This document shows, in pieces, positions 23,876-38,700 of a stretch of 64,000 bases of DNA. Below the pieces are notes generated by a model. It did no database searches and was not told the DNA's origin. It saw only the letters and a program-made list of their open reading frames with translations. Both the position numbers and the translations under genes were made by a program. The stretch is taken from NCBI RefSeq assembly GCF_910596095.1, contig NC_056553.1:887170-951169 (forward strand), in the 5' to 3' direction. Every line of letters starts with the position of its first letter. Within the stretch, counting starts at the first letter, position 1. The stretch is from Thunnus maccoyii. Its lineage: Eukaryota; Chordata; Actinopteri; Scombriformes; Scombridae.

Positions 23876-25540
23876 GGTGTCACCCTTACAAGGTAAGAAT
23901 ATTGAAATTATGTGAGCACATGGCTCACTTGAAACTCCACCCAGAGGTGATATATCAGTATCAACACGTGCATCCCACACCGACTCCAACCTCCATCACT
24001 TTCCTCAGAACAGGGTATCCTTTCAGCAGCAAAGACAGTCAGAAGTTCTTAAAAAAAACAAAAAAAAGAAAAAGCAATTAAATTATGTAGATGATGAATG
24101 TTATCTAGACATTTTAAGTGATATTTTTGGATTTTCTCTATTTTTCTTCTTATTAACAAAGCGCATGTTTGGATCCAAACCAACAAGTATTGTTAGTAAA
24201 CAAACTGATCTACTAAAAGTATTGTGTATGTATCCAAAGCCTGATATATCTTATTCCTCTGTACTGTAGATCTCCGTTGTTGTCCATGAACTATTAAAAA
24301 CATGTCAATAAGCCACACCACCTCACTGTGTGACCAGGGCACAGTTAAGAATTTTAATGTCAGTTAGTACATGCGTGATTCTGACAGAAGGCAGCAATAT
24401 TTGACAACTTACATGGAGCTCAGTCAAACTTAATTTAACATTAGACATATAGGGAGCAATCCCAAATAAGCAACTACACTTTGGAAACAAGCCCCCCCAA
24501 AAAAAACAACCTGTGAACTGTTGGGACTCAGGATGAAAAGTGAAGGTTTGAATTTGAGCACCAAGCTGTCATCACAGTATCTATACACACAATCACAGGA
24601 GTTCCAGTCAATGAGTTGACCATGAGATTTGAACAGAGGCTGTGATTAAATGGTGACCACCAGTCAACACGTGCCTCTGATCGCCACAATGGTGGTGGAC
24701 AAAGCTGAGCATCTTTGTTGCTCAGTATAGTAATAGTATGGTAATAGTGTGTGTGGTATGACACTACCAATATTTGTAAGCGACTTTACAGAAAAACAAG
24801 CCCAAAGTTGCTTATAATAAGCAGACTTGCATGTGGACAACAGCTGCTCATGGCTGGTTAGCCATGGTCAGCCATCTGTTAGATGCTGACAATAGATATA
24901 CAGTATACACATGGATACCTCATCCAGTCTGTGGGACGGGCCTCAGCTGTCACTTTGGAAGATATATTTGATGTTGGTGAACATTGAAACTCAGGATGGC
25001 ATTGACCATAAATGCAACTAACCATCACTTCAGCCTCTCACATTGGCTTGTGAGCAGCTTTCACAAATTAAGGCAACACTGCACAGCAACATTCCAAACT
25101 CTTCTATATATCTATAGCCTCTATATTGACACCAAACCTGGATACGCCACATGCACACATAGGAACCAACAAGAGCCCAAACACCTAACTCAGTCATCAT
25201 TTTACATTTTTATACATTTTTGTAAATAATGTGAGAAATGTCAGTAGAGTATTAAAGTATGAATATTAAAAACAGGACATGTGAAGTTGTAATAATTACA
25301 ACCAGAAAGCTCACCTTTTAATTATTATCAACTATTTTTGGTCAACTAACTAGTCTGTATTCAAATAAATGCCTGGCATTTTGTGAACCCAAACCACTGA
25401 AAAATTGATTGACAGTTCAGTGAGTTATGATAGCTGTAAGAGTGGATAGACATCTAAAAGTGAAAGTGTGTGCACCTGTTTTTCCTAAATGGAATCTCTA
25501 ATTACCTGAACTACGAAAGCAGAGACCACAGTCAGTGTTG
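23876..25540. other. Intergenic: 3' flank of the NLRC3-like gene
   Basis: Presumably starts with the 3' UTR of the NLRC3-like gene after the stop at 23873-23875. No obvious B30.2 exon, RNA gene or well-defined repeat was found in any frame. Confidence 0.4.
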
Positions 25541-25553
25541 AAGGTGATCAGTG

Positions 25554-25559
25554 TTTATT
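25554..25559 (-). terminator. Candidate actr3b polyadenylation signal
   Basis: Minus-strand AATAAA in the context gtcaataaacactgatca. This is the most distal strong candidate before the stretch near the NLRC3-like gene. Confidence 0.4.
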
Positions 25560-27269
25560 GACAGCAGCTCAGTACCAAACCACAGATCATGAACATTCAT
25601 TGAATCTCACTCTGCTCCATGTTCAAGTTCAACTCGCTTGTTTTTGACAAAAATATGATTCACTGCAGCTTTGTGGACATCACAAAACTAAAGATCTGTC
25701 ATGTGTTTTGTACACTCAGCAGAGCGGAGAGCAACCCAGAGACTCCAAACCACAAGTTCACCTCCCAACACATTTGTTTATTTTGAAACAACGTGGAGAT
25801 TTAAATGCAAACAAAACCAAGAGAAAGATGTGCACAGATGCAGATTAACTCCAGGCGATACAGACTGAGATACGTCAAGTAAGAACATTTCATAAGTCCA
25901 TTTTAAATTTCTGCATCATATTTATTCAAGTTTACTGCAAAATATGTAGACATTGCAGATCTTTGTACTTTTTGTAAACACCAAAAAAAACTTTTGGCAT
26001 TAGCTCGCTACTCATATTTTCAGCTTCATTAATGAGCTTTTTACCTTTGATTTGACTTCTGACTTGATGTTACTGTATTCTTCTGACACGAGAATAATTC
26101 CTTTCAATATATTGTCAATTTTCACATCTTGATGTCTAAATTTTATATCCCAAAAAACACAAATTCTTCACCCAGTTTGCTGCGTTTCCTTTCAGAATGA
26201 AGCAAAGCTGCTGACTCAATACTCTGAATTAACTCAGTTCTACTTTGTGTAATTATTTACTTCATAATTTTCACTCAGTCCTCTCTTTTCTCTATTATTT
26301 TTTATATAGTTACATTTCTTACTGTGCTGTACCTTTCATGTTGTTGTTCCTTTATGTCCTCGTTTGTTGTTAGTTTTTGGTTTTTGTTTGTGTAACACAT
26401 CATTCTTGTTTTTTTTGTAAACTATATTACATTTTTGCAAATAAAAAGTGTCTTGGTCTTCCTCTTTTCTAGTTTCCCAGTGTCCTTGTTTTTTGACTTT
26501 TATATGTTTGAAAATACATGTGGAAGACTCGACTTTGACCTAAAATAAGAAGGACCTTTGTGTTTCTACATGAAAATTAGTTTCACATGATTGTCCCTGA
26601 ACGCACCATACTTCTGCTGACGGTGCTACTTGTGGTTTTGGCCCCTTCCTGGATCAGTTTGATCCCTCTCAGCATACAGTATATACCATAAATATATATA
26701 TATTTAACTTAATAATATATGTGTTGTTCTCCTCTTTGTTCTGATAAACTATTTATCTTTATAAATATATACGATCTGAGTGCAGTAGTTTATGATACAG
26801 CCTGTAAAACATCAACATGTTCAAGAACACACATACAGAGTAACTACACAGTTTGTGATTAAGGGTCACATCAGTCATTTCTGGGTGTTCAAATATAAGA
26901 ATAACCTAAATCTGTACTCATTAAACTATGAAGAACAATATCTATATCTATATGTCTGCAGTTAAATGTCTCTTTATGACTGAGCTGCATGTGAAGGAAC
27001 ACAGAAGGCTGTTTGTGAGAAGACAGACAACAAAAAGAAATAAATGAAAACAACAAAACACTAAACTAGCTGCAACTCTCACTGCCAGCTTGCTCTGCAC
27101 CATCAAAATCACAAAAAACCTGTTTATTTTCCCTTTAATGTAGATTCAGAGTATGAAAAGAAAGCTACAACATTGTGTTTTTGTCTTTTGTCACACTGTG
27201 ACTTTCTGAAAATCACACTGTCAACATTGTTTGTGCTGCTCATTCAACTGAAATTTGAATTCTCTTCAC

Positions 27270-27560
27270 TTTCTGTGTCCAATATTCACTCTCTTTTAGC
27301 TGTTTTTGCTCTCTACCAACTCCTGAGGGAAATATCTGTCTCTTTAGCTGCTAAATGCTCCACTATGTTCACCAGCTGCTGAGCAGGTAGTGTACAGTGG
27401 CTTTTTTTTTTACAGCTTTTTCCCTGAAAACGACGCTATGAGAGCGCTTAGAGTGAACCAGAACAGTAAAGTTGCAGCCAGACAGATTAACAATGAGCTG
27501 AAACTCACTATAAAGCTCCATAAAGCGAAGAGGAGCTGCAGCGTCACTGATAATTCTCAA
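27270..27560 (-). repeat. Dispersed repeat family A, copy 2 (inverted)
   Basis: The reverse complement contains gatatttccctcaggagttg and agctaaaagagagtgaatat, matching 22690-22870 and 51765-51955. Adjacent 27400-27560 may belong to the same element. Confidence 0.6.
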
Positions 27561-28969
27561 CACATTACACACTGACAACTTCTGTGTAACGTCATAGCTA
27601 TAAATCCTATGAACACTGATACAAGACTTTCCTTTTTTCCCAGTTTCAGCACATCCACATAACGTTGATTATGTAACATTATTGATCTAAAGCCGCTCTA
27701 ATCATCTTTAAAAACAAATTATTATATCTCTAATAGATAGACTTATTTTTTATAATGTACTGTAGTGTAATGTAAAAACTCTGCAGCTCTGCAGAGCTTT
27801 TTAGTCTCTATTAGCTGCTAGGTTTAGTTTTGGTTTAGCAACTAAAGAGGATTATTTTTCTCAAAACAGCTAAAACTTGAGTGAGTATTGGACTTAAAGT
27901 TGTCAGCTGGACACAAACACAACGGTGAAACAGGCAACAGTTTACAGCTTGTAGTGCTGCCAACCGAAACTTCAATCACTGCTGTTAATTCAAATAATAG
28001 TCTGTTCCTTTACAACATTGAACACTGGGGAGGACCCAATGTGCTGTTAAGTTTGTGTTCTACCTGGAAAGTGGAAGCTAATTATTTTAGCTTGCTAATG
28101 TTAGCCCTAATTTCCACTAGATGTAACTTGGTTGTTGTTCTGGTTCAACACCTGCTGGAGAAGAAGGGCACTATCACTGCAGATCAATAAATAAAACTTG
28201 CAATTCTCCTTTTTTGGGATTTCCTAGCAAAAATACATTTTAATTTCAGTTCAACTTAAATTATTGTTATTATTCTGTTATTATTCTTGTTCAGTGTCAC
28301 AGGAAAAGTAGTCATTTAAAAAGGCAATGTTTGTGGTGTTAATCTTCATCTGTTAGATTCTTCTGAATATGTCACTATGAAATCCTGGAGACACATTGAG
28401 CAGCCGAGTGTCTTTAGAAAAGAGATGAGAAGCATCCAATCATGACGACAGCTAGCAAGCTAACATGTTGACTGACAGCAGGTGTCCTATAAATACGCTC
28501 CGACACATGCAGAGGATGTGGTGAAGACGTAGAAAAAACACGGCAGTGATGAAAGAGATGATCACTGAAACAGTCGGCTCATATTTTACAGCAGAACTCA
28601 AACACAGAAAAAGTGAACAGACTTCTGTTCTTGGCTTTGTGTTAACAACTGCAGTAAAAGTATTTCATCTCATTTTTGTGTGTGCGGGTGAAGTTATTCA
28701 CACTTTTTACCAATTTTTAAAAACATTTCCACCATCATCAAATATTATTTTCCAAATTGTTAAAAGTTCTTTCAGCCTCTTCCTACAGTGTCAATTTTGT
28801 TTGGTTTCTCTTGGTAATTGTGTTCAGAACAGAATCTGTTAAACCGATTAAACAATTCTGGTTTCAGTTCTTCCTCGTTTGCTGTAAAGGTCACTATGAC
28901 AAAAGAAAACTTTGTAAACTCGGCCTGTACGTTTCTCTAAAGTAACTCAGTAAAACAATCATCATTGAG

Positions 28970-29400
28970 GGGGATGCTAACAGGCTAGCAGCTAGCAGAC
29001 TGTCAGCTAGAGAAATCCTCTGAGCCTTTAGACATTTTTGGATAAAAAATAGTTATCTGTTGAGTAGATTTATTAGTTTAAAATATAATGATAGCACGCT
29101 TTTCTTTCACCGTTTTCTAACTCGTGTTTGTGCCTCAGTTCCTGCGGGTCTTCTTGTTCTTGATGGCGCTGAGCTAGCTGGCTAACAGTCTATTGGGCTG
29201 AAAACTGAGTGGGGCAAGAGACTAACTATTGGCAAAGTGGCTGGAGGCTAGCAGATAGCAGGTAAACAGGCCAGCGAGCTGCAGAGCCCACAGGCTAACA
29301 GGCTAGCTGGCTGGCTGGCTATCTAGTGGGTAGCAGGCTGAAAGGCCAACAGGCTAACAACCTAATGGGCTAACAACATAGTAGGCTAACAGGCTAGCCC
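28970..29400. repeat. Degenerate GGCTAACA/GGCTAGC minisatellite
   Basis: Short imperfect units such as aggctaacaggctagc and ggctggctggctatc recur many times, densest at 29250-29400. It ends 15 nt before the actr3b stop codon, so it would lie in the 3' UTR. Confidence 0.7.
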
Positions 29401-29414
29401 TGTCGCGGCTGCCA

Positions 29415-29752
29415 TCAGGACATGATGCCAAACACGGGGTTGTGTCGACAGATGCTGGGGCCGATCTCATCGTAGTCCTTCTTAGAGTGACACACCTGTA
29501 AAAACTCCGGCTGGAAACACAACCACACATCAACAACAAACAAACAAACAAACACAAACAATGTTATTAAAGCAAATGGTATAGTTTGTGTATGTGGGGT
29601 GTACGTGTGCACTTTTAAGTCTAACTATGAGGGGACTGATTAGAGTCACTTCTTCAAAGGGCTGCTTGAGGGTTAAGACTTTATTTTAGGCTCAAGGTTA
29701 GAATCAGGTGAAGGCATATCACTGAGGGTCCTCACAAGTATAGAAGTACAAA

Positions 29753-29795
<43 letters not shown>

Positions 29796-32700
29796 GTGTG
29801 TGGTTACCGTGGACGCCAGCATGGAGCCTCCAAACCAGACGGCGTATCGCTGCATGTGATGTGTAACAACCTGAACCTCCATCGGCTTTGGCTGCAGTAA
29901 AATACAAATACAGAAATCCATCAACTGTCTGTCTGTCTGTCTGACTGTCTGTCTCTCTGTCTGCCTGTCTGTCTGTCTGTCTGACCTTTATCCGTCCTCC
30001 ACTGAGCTCTTCACTCAGTTTCAGTCGAGCGTCCACGACTCTCTTCAGGTCTCTCTGCAGCCGCCGTCCAAAGTCTCTGAACATAGTGGATCCTCCAGAG
30101 AGCACGATGTTCTGACACACACACACAAAGATGCACACAGTTTACACTTAAAAAACATCTAACATACAGTTCTCACACTTTAGTTCATAGTGAAACATCC
30201 AATAACAAGCTGTCTGTTTGTCCTGAAACATTCTGATCGTAGTTGTTCTGATATTTGTGGTTGTTGAGTAGAGACGCACCAATCAATCGGCTACCAATCA
30301 AAGTTGGATAGTGACCGGCTGACCGGTATCATATATGATTATTTGACAGTCAAATTTACACACATGTACCACACAATAGTTCACGTCGCACACACGGTGG
30401 CAGTACAGCCCATACGTCCATGATACAGCCACATACACAACATGTCGTCAATGTGGAAGTTCAACGTGAGTGAAGAAGACTGAAGAGGGTCCTTCAACCT
30501 GGTGCACCTTTTATTTTGTTTTTTGTTTTGTTATTTAAAAAGTTAATGTTTTATATAAACATATGATTGAATTTCAAGTTTCCATTAAAGAAAAGTTTGT
30601 GCATGCTGTCAATTATAGTTCTGAGAAAGAAAGAAAATATAAAATATAATATAATATTATTCAGTTCTTATAAAGAAAGAAAATTGTAATTGGCCAAGAA
30701 AATTGCATCTCTCTAGTTTTCCATCTCTTTGTAGTTCTCTTCTCTCTGTGGTTGTTTTGTGGCATTTAGCAGGTGAACCAGAAATTTCAGGCCCTTGTAT
30801 TCTATCCATGCCTCTAGCGCTACCTTCAGGACAAGCTTTGGATATTTTTTCTCTGGTGAGACTCAGAGAGGATGTTGTTAGTTCACATTGTGGCTGTAAT
30901 GAACTCTGCAGCCTGTAGGGGTCGCTAGCAGAGCTTAAGGTGAATCATACAGTCGTATCGGGGTGAGTTACCTTGTAGAGCGGCCTCCTGACGTCGATTG
31001 GACAGCTCTGGATGACCTCATCAACAACATCAGAGATGGGCTGCATGAAGTCTGGGTTAGCAAACTGAAAAACACACATTAATACAACATGTACACACAT
31101 TAACCTCCACTTTTATCACTTATCTGATGTCCTTCCACCAAAACTTTCCCTCCAAAATAATCTTGACCTTTGAATTAGTTTTTAACTTCAGGACAAGTTT
31201 CTTTTTTGCTTTTATGAGTTTTATTTTTTACTGAAGCTATTTGACTTTAATTAAACTTTAAATTACTTTGTTTTTAACATCAAGTTAATTTCACATTTAT
31301 TTTTTAAATACTCAGCGTTATAACGAGGTGAAGCTGCATCATAACAGCTGACTCACCTCAGGGTGGAAGAAGATCTCGGGGCCAAGGAAGCGCTCGTAGC
31401 CGACGTCGATGTGAAAGGCGTTCTTACTGACGGCGTTGACTCCACGGTACTGTTTGATCCATTTCCCTGGGTCAGAGTCGTACTTTGTGAACTCCTTCAC
31501 GATGTCTGGACAGATGTAGCAGTACCGCTCCTACACACACACACACAAATACAACAAATATGAATATAAATAAAATTAAATAAATAGTCAAGTTGTACAG
31601 GAGGAGGAGTAGAAGGAGGGAAAATGAGTAGGAACAAAGGACAAAGAGTAAGAGAAGAAGAGTGGGAGGAGGAGATGATGGAGGAAGGTGGTACCTTGAC
31701 AGCCTTGGCAGTCTCCAGCGACTGCTCTGGAGGAATCCCCACCTCTCGGTCTCTGAGCAGCTGCTGGATGAAGAAGGTGATGTCCCGCCCTGCAATGGGG
31801 ATGTGCTTTATACAGCTGCCAATCACGTAGCCCTCAGCCTGTGACAGACAGCCACACCGACCAATCAGTGAGCCGCAAGTCTCCAAACAAAGACAGGTAT
31901 GTTAAATGAAATGTGTGTGTGTCTGTGTCTCACCACAGGGATGGCGTGTGTGACTCCGTCTCCACTGTCGATCACGATGCCGGTCAGAGTTCTCTGTCCG
32001 ACCTGCCGAGACGTCCAGGACGCCGCCAACGCCAACACCGCCTGACGGAGACAGAGAGACGTTTTACTTCATAACACCACACAGTACACCTGTATATGAA
32101 GAGTCTGTCTGTGCGTCTCACCTGCACTGCAATGTAGAGTCCAGGTATGTTGAAGGTCTCAAACATGATCTCAGCCAGGTACTCTCTGTTCTCCGGAGTG
32201 TTGAGAGGAGGCTCCGTCTGCAAACATCCACACGCGGCTGTCAGCTGGCAGGTTTTACATTAACAGCAGGTGACGACAGCAACATCAAAATACCATATTA
32301 ACAGTTCACTCAGGGATTCCTAAAGAACCTCTACAACCTCCCGAAATGGGACTGAGACCTCTGAATGGACTTCTACACTCTCATCAAGAACATCCGGAAC
32401 CTCTTAAAGGAACCATATCCAGGAGGGGTCTGTTATGGGATTTTCCATCTTTATGGGTTACAAATTGGGTTACAGTGGGTCAAGCCTGGGCCATGAGATC
32501 ACACTGTAAATCTTGTGCAGGAAAGAGACATTGTCTCCTCTCCTTGAGACTCCAGAACCCTCTGTGATGTTTTAGGGAAAGCAGGAGCCTCTCTGATAGA
32601 GGGTATATCAGCATTGCCATGGTTACCAAGGTCAGAGAGGACGCTCCTAGACAACACAGATGGGTGGATGCGTAGTCAGAATGTGTTGACAATGACCTGA

Positions 32701-35700
32701 AGCTCCATGCAACGTGACCTAAACTGTCACGGGTAAAATGTAGTTCCTTGTTTAGAAACTAGTGAACCAATCAGACAAATTTTTCATATTGTAGGCTGAT
32801 AAAGATTAGGGCTCAGACCTTCAGGGGACAGAACGGAAAGAGACAGCATCGGAGCAGAACACTCTGGTGTTTACTGTTTTCGGTTCTCCACTTAACCAAG
32901 TGCTTCAATAAACATTTTCAGCTCTAAGACATCAAAGGCTCGTGTGTGCTTTTCTCCACTAAGGTGCTGACCATCGCTCAAAATATCCACAACAATATCC
33001 AGGAGGGGTGCAACCTGTGAATGAACATCTACACTCTCCTCGAGGACCCTTAGAACATCATTAAGGATCTCTGGAACCTCTTCCAGTACTCCTACAACCT
33101 AAAATATTAGGTGTGTCTTGACATCAAACATAGTTCAGTGCTTCCGGCTCTGTTAGCAGTGAACTGAAACTAACCTAACTCTGGTTTAAACTGACCACAA
33201 ACACACTTTAAAACATGTAGGATGACATTTGTCCACATACATGGAAAATATTAACATACTTATAGACTTATATACATGTTCAAGCACATCTAGAAGTGAA
33301 CACGGAGTCCTACCATGAGGAAGCTGTGGTCTTCAGGCTCAGCTCGAAGGTATTTGAAGATGACCTGCTCCATGAACTTCTCCATCAGATCCCAGTCCTC
33401 TACCATCCCATGACGGATGGGCCACTAACACACACACACACAGACAGCAGGAGGAAGGAAGGAAGGAAACAGAGAGGAGGTTGTGTTGGAGGAACTGTAA
33501 ATCAGTTTAAAAGCTGATAGTTCATCATCCTACCTTGGTTGCATAGTTGGGTTTGTCTACAGCTTCGTCTCCGATGTAGAAGTCCAGGTCGTCGACTCCT
33601 CGTACGAGCCTCCTCTGAGCCTGTTCTCCCACGCTGGCCGACTCCTTGATGGCGATGCCTGGTCGGGATCAGATTCAGAACAGGTACATACACACAAACT
33701 AAACTAACTCTAAAACATTAATATAAATATATATGACTAGATGTTTTCACTCTTTTCAGCACATTTTCATATCCTGAGATATTACTCATGTCTGCATGGA
33801 CAGGAGTGTTAGGTCAAAGGTCACAGTGGTCCAGAGGTGCAGGTGTGTGATGCTTACAGGAGGGCATGATGAACTGTGGCTCTGTGTTTCCAGCATAGCC
33901 GATCTTTGTGTACCTGCAGTCAGAAAGATAAACACTCTGTCAGGAAATGATGAGGAAGAAGTTAATGTTTTAGTCTCTGGAACCACAAACTGGATCTGAG
34001 GGAAGACTCAAGATGGGTTTTCAATTCAATTTCAGTACAGATAAAAGCTTACTCTAATACTTTATACTGTCTTTCTTCCAATAACTGTGAAATTAAAATA
34101 AGAGTTTTCTACCAAAACCCTTTTTTTATTGAACACAAGAAGCCAAAGTCGTCAAACATTAAATGCTGTTAAAACACAAACAGTCGCACAACAACAAAGC
34201 TGGAGAAACAACCCAATCAAAGAAACAACATTATTAATCTCAGGTATCTGATGTCAGCTTCCAACATTTCCAGCTAGAAGTGAAATGATAAGTATGAAAC
34301 AATGTCTATTAACATTTATATGAATTCTATATTGGATATAATACATATGTTTTAATGACTGTTAACCAATAGCAGCTCCCCTCTTACTACTGCTTATATG
34401 AAACAGGTGTTTTTTGTTATTTGCACAAGACTTTCTATCATATGACCTTTTATATACATGTTTTTGTGTCTTGACACATGTGATATTTAAATGGCTGTGA
34501 TGCTAAGTCATGTACATATAAGCCTTATTTCCTTCCTGTGTGTATTAACCTTGTATCTAGTGTTGTCTCTCCAAAGTCTGCTCTGTTCACAACTCAATTA
34601 TGTTCCTAACACAAAATAATATTGTAATGGTGAATTTATACTCTAAATTCACTCATAAGTCATTAGCAATAAAAAAAAAAAAAGTTTTCTTTCTATTCCA
34701 ATAAACGGAGAATCTGTACACGAGAAACCACCTGAATAGTAAAAATGACAATAAATAGTCTTAAGAGACAAGAAACATGAGTTTTATCTATCTATATATT
34801 TAACACATTAAATATATATTTTGTATTATTTTAACAAACATTCAGATCTAATGGATGGATTTAAGAAAAAAAATCCTGAGTAAAAGCAATAAATCTTTCA
34901 TATGATAATCTGACTTGTATAAGTAATAAAACATCTCATGTTTACTTTAAACACAGTTTAAGATTAATAATAATAAAATGTGTTGCCTCACAGTCGGCCA
35001 TGCTTGCTGAAAAAGGGTGTGGCTCTACTGCGGTCCACTTCAGATGATGTGGAACACTGTGATTGGCTTGTAGACATCCAATCAAATAAGTTTGTGCATA
35101 TAAGTATATGTTGAGACAGATGACAATCATAGATTAGACTTTGGATCAGCCTCTCTGCAGAGATCAGGTTGGCTGAGTCTGTCTTGTCTTTTAAAATGCT
35201 TCTTAAAGCACATTTTTACAGACTCATGTCCTCTTAAACTTTTTGTTTTATTGTCATTTTTAACTGTGTTTCTATTCTCTGTAAAGAACTTTGTAAACCC
35301 TGGTTGCAGAGAGGTGCTCTATAAATAAAGTTTATTATTAGGGACCAAGCCCAAAAGCCACCGAGCCCTAAGGGCGAGGACCCTATTGTTTTTCGTGTGT
35401 TTGTTTATTTCTTTCTGTCTTTATTTATTATTATGCCACTTAAACCCTAAATTTGACCCCTTAAACATGCTCAAAAACTCACCAAATTTGGCACATACAT
35501 CACGTCTGGTGAAAAATTTGATAAAATGTAAAAATCAACCCCTAAAGTGCCTAAATGTGCTCACTAGCGCCACCTACGTAACTAAAATGGCCGCCACAGC
35601 CCGTAGGAATGTCGTAGAGAGATCAAATCAAAACTCAATTATTCGTCTCATCAAGACCTACAAATCATATACTGACACCCCTGACCTAAATCCAACAGGA

Positions 35701-38700
35701 AGTCTGCAATCTCACTTTCAAAATAAGACTTTGCCTCAATTTTGGACTCTGAACAAACACTATCTCCTCCGAGGGCGTTAATGGTATCAGCTTCAAACTT
35801 TAATACATGACTTATGACACTATGCTGAAAAAAGTCGTTGAAAACTTTGTAATAACTCGAACGGTTTGGATTTTATAAGCCCTGAAAGTTGCAGTGCCAC
35901 ATCACCCTTACAATGTAAAGCAATGGGGAGGCAATCTATGGGCACGGACTTTGTGTCAAACAGAGGCTTCTGACATCTAAACTATAAGTCTGACCACTTT
36001 CAAACCTGTATCAATGGAATCGCAACAAAATTTCCTACAAAAATATGATTTTCAATGTAAGATTTGGCCAAAGTCATGGGATTTATGAAGATATTTCACA
36101 AAAAGCGTACTCTAAAATCCTCCTCTCCAACTGCTCCTGGTGATGTCACTCCCTCAGTGCTGTGAAACATTCCGCAATACACACTCATAAAATCACAGGA
36201 GGAGCAAAAAAGACTTTAAAACTCACACTCTAATATCTCAAAAACAGTAAAAGATAGAAAACACATGTAAATTCAAGATTTGTAGGTCAAAGTCTCGTGA
36301 TTCATTTAAAGTTCAAATGAAGTTTGTATCTAAAACTATGTGGAAACAGTAAATGTTCAAATAGGTGTGGGTTCGTTCACGCTCTCCATTCAAATATATG
36401 AGTATTTTTCTGTGTCTAGCTGCATTTACTTACTGTCTCTACACACCTGACAGTACACATTTCAATCAAACTTTCAAAATAAAAGCACACCACACTTGTA
36501 AGAAATATCCCTCATTTTTAAAAAGCAAAATGATCTGATCCTGACGGGCCAGAGTGAGAGGTCCCGACCAACGCTGCTTGCAGCTTTAATTTTGATATTA
36601 TTATCATTACTCTGTTTCATCACAGTGAAGAATAAAAAACATAACTAAGTGAAAGTATTCTTTTAAAGTATTGTTTTCATATCAGCAGCTGTGAGCACAT
36701 CATCAGTTTAATTTGCATGTGATTGTTCATGACCTGCATGTTTAAAAATCATTTCACCTCCATCTCCCTCTAAATCTTTACTGTTAATTGTAACTTTGTG
36801 ATTTTCTTCTGCACACTGAGAGCATTTAAAGTCACTGACTGTCTGTTTTTTCCTGCCTGACAGTCAACGCAGCGTGCAGCTCCTGTTCCACTTCCTCCAG
36901 CTGTCCCACATTCAGACGCTCCGACCAGAATAGAGCACAGACTGACCACAGATCTGCTGCTGCTGACATCCTCCATCTGTCTGATACTGTCCATCAAACA
37001 CAGGAAACTCTGATGTCGACCAGATCTCACATATACAGAGAAACAACCGTTAGCAAGAACAGAAACGACTGCTTCAACTGAACATATGAACGCAGCAGCT
37101 GCAGTCTGTGTCTCTAATATAATCAGTTTTTATATTGAACATGTTTCTGTGCCTGAATTACACAGAAGTATTCAGATCCTTTACTGCTGTACACAAATCT
37201 GTTTTCAGTTTTTGGACTTTTTCTCTAATCTTTGATTTTTGCTGAAATATTGGATCATTTGAACATTTATTGAAATGAAAGCATGTGAGAAGTTTAGAGG
37301 GAAAAATCACTATTTGGTGGAGCTGTTAACAACTCATAGACATGTGAAATGTGACTCCGACTACACACTGCTTTTTGTAAGACGTCAAAAGCCAAATAGG
37401 TTGGAAACCACTGGTTTCATCTTTAACAATGTGTTGTATTTTAAAAGCTTGTTATATTATCCATTGTGTCAAATCTTCATCTGAAAAGTAACTAAAGCTG
37501 ACAAATAAATGTAGTGGAGTAGAAAGTACAATATTTCCCTCTGAAATGTAGTGGAGTGGAAATATAAAGTAGCATTACATGGAAATACTCAAGTAAAGTA
37601 CAAGTACCTCTAAACTGTACTTAAGTACTTGAGTTTACTTAGTAATAAATGTTTACCCCCAACCTTTACCCTAAACTCAACCTAAACTGTAAACACAGAA
37701 GGACCGGACAGAAATGTTCTCACTCTAAAGGTCTAAAAATCACAAAAATGTACACATATACACACTGTTTAAAGTGTCCTGACTGAGGAACAACACATTT
37801 ATATACTATTAATTTTCATTGTTATTACCATACTGGCCTGATAATGACACCCCCCTGCGCCCAGTTACTTTCCACCGATGCTATTACATATAAAACCTTT
37901 TTATTTAATCAGGTTTGTCCTGTTGAGACAGACGTCTCACTTTAAAGGGAGACTTTCATAAATGTACTACAGATATAATAATAATAATAATTAACATGAA
38001 GTAGTAATTATCTTGAGATTTAAATCAGCTGCAGTGAAGTTACCTACCAACAGAAAACAGCTGAAGTCTGAAAATCTGAACGATTTTTGTCAGTAATGAT
38101 TATTGTTTAGTAAACACTGCTGAGATGATTATAAAAACAGATTTTATTCGTAGAGTTTGGAACATCAGATGAAGTTCTTTAATTTAATGTTGTTCTTGTC
38201 TGACAAACGTTTCACTGCTGCAACAGTATGTGAGTGTCCTAGTTTAGTGTGCACATGGACTCATATATTCATTCATATTCGTATATCTATTGATAGACTA
38301 TTTATTGATAGACTGCACATATGTTCACTCATCCACTCATTCAGGGAAGCAGTGCAGATATTCAGCAGCTCAAGTGTTTTATTTTATTTTTATGTTTGGT
38401 TCCTACCTGAACCTTTCGCTGCTGTGACACCTGGATTTCTCTCCGGAGATCAATAAATGTTTATATCATCTCATCTTAAAGTCCATGTGGGCTGATTTAT
38501 TTCATCATCAATTCATCTACTGATTGTTCTTTTTTTCAGTTAATTGATTCATCTTTGATCAATAAAATGTTATTAAATAGTAAAATGTGCATCACAGTGG
38601 CCTCAAGGTGACGTCTTCAGATCAAAACCCGAAAAATATTCAATTTACGATATAAAACAAGAGGCCGAAAAGACTTTGAAGAAACTGTTATTGATTAAAA

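Larger units (their letters stand above)
25541..29414 (-). other. Probable long 3' UTR of actr3b
   Basis: On the minus strand the region follows the actr3b stop directly. No splice-supported exon is seen. It ends at a good polyadenylation signal (aataaa, 25554-25559 complement) followed on that strand by a GT-rich tract. Embedded are dispersed family A copy 2 (27270-27560) and a GGCTAACA-type minisatellite (28970-29400). Several other aataaa signals exist, so the true end is uncertain. Confidence 0.4.

Noticed and set aside
31472-31886. Open frames of 107-129 codons extending from actr3b exon 7
   Set aside because: They read through the exon 7 donor into the intron. The spliced exon model gives exactly the Arp3 length and sequence.
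35386-35781. 131-codon open frame in actr3b intron 1
   Set aside because: It lies wholly within a dispersed repeat with sharp ends and has no recognisable domain.
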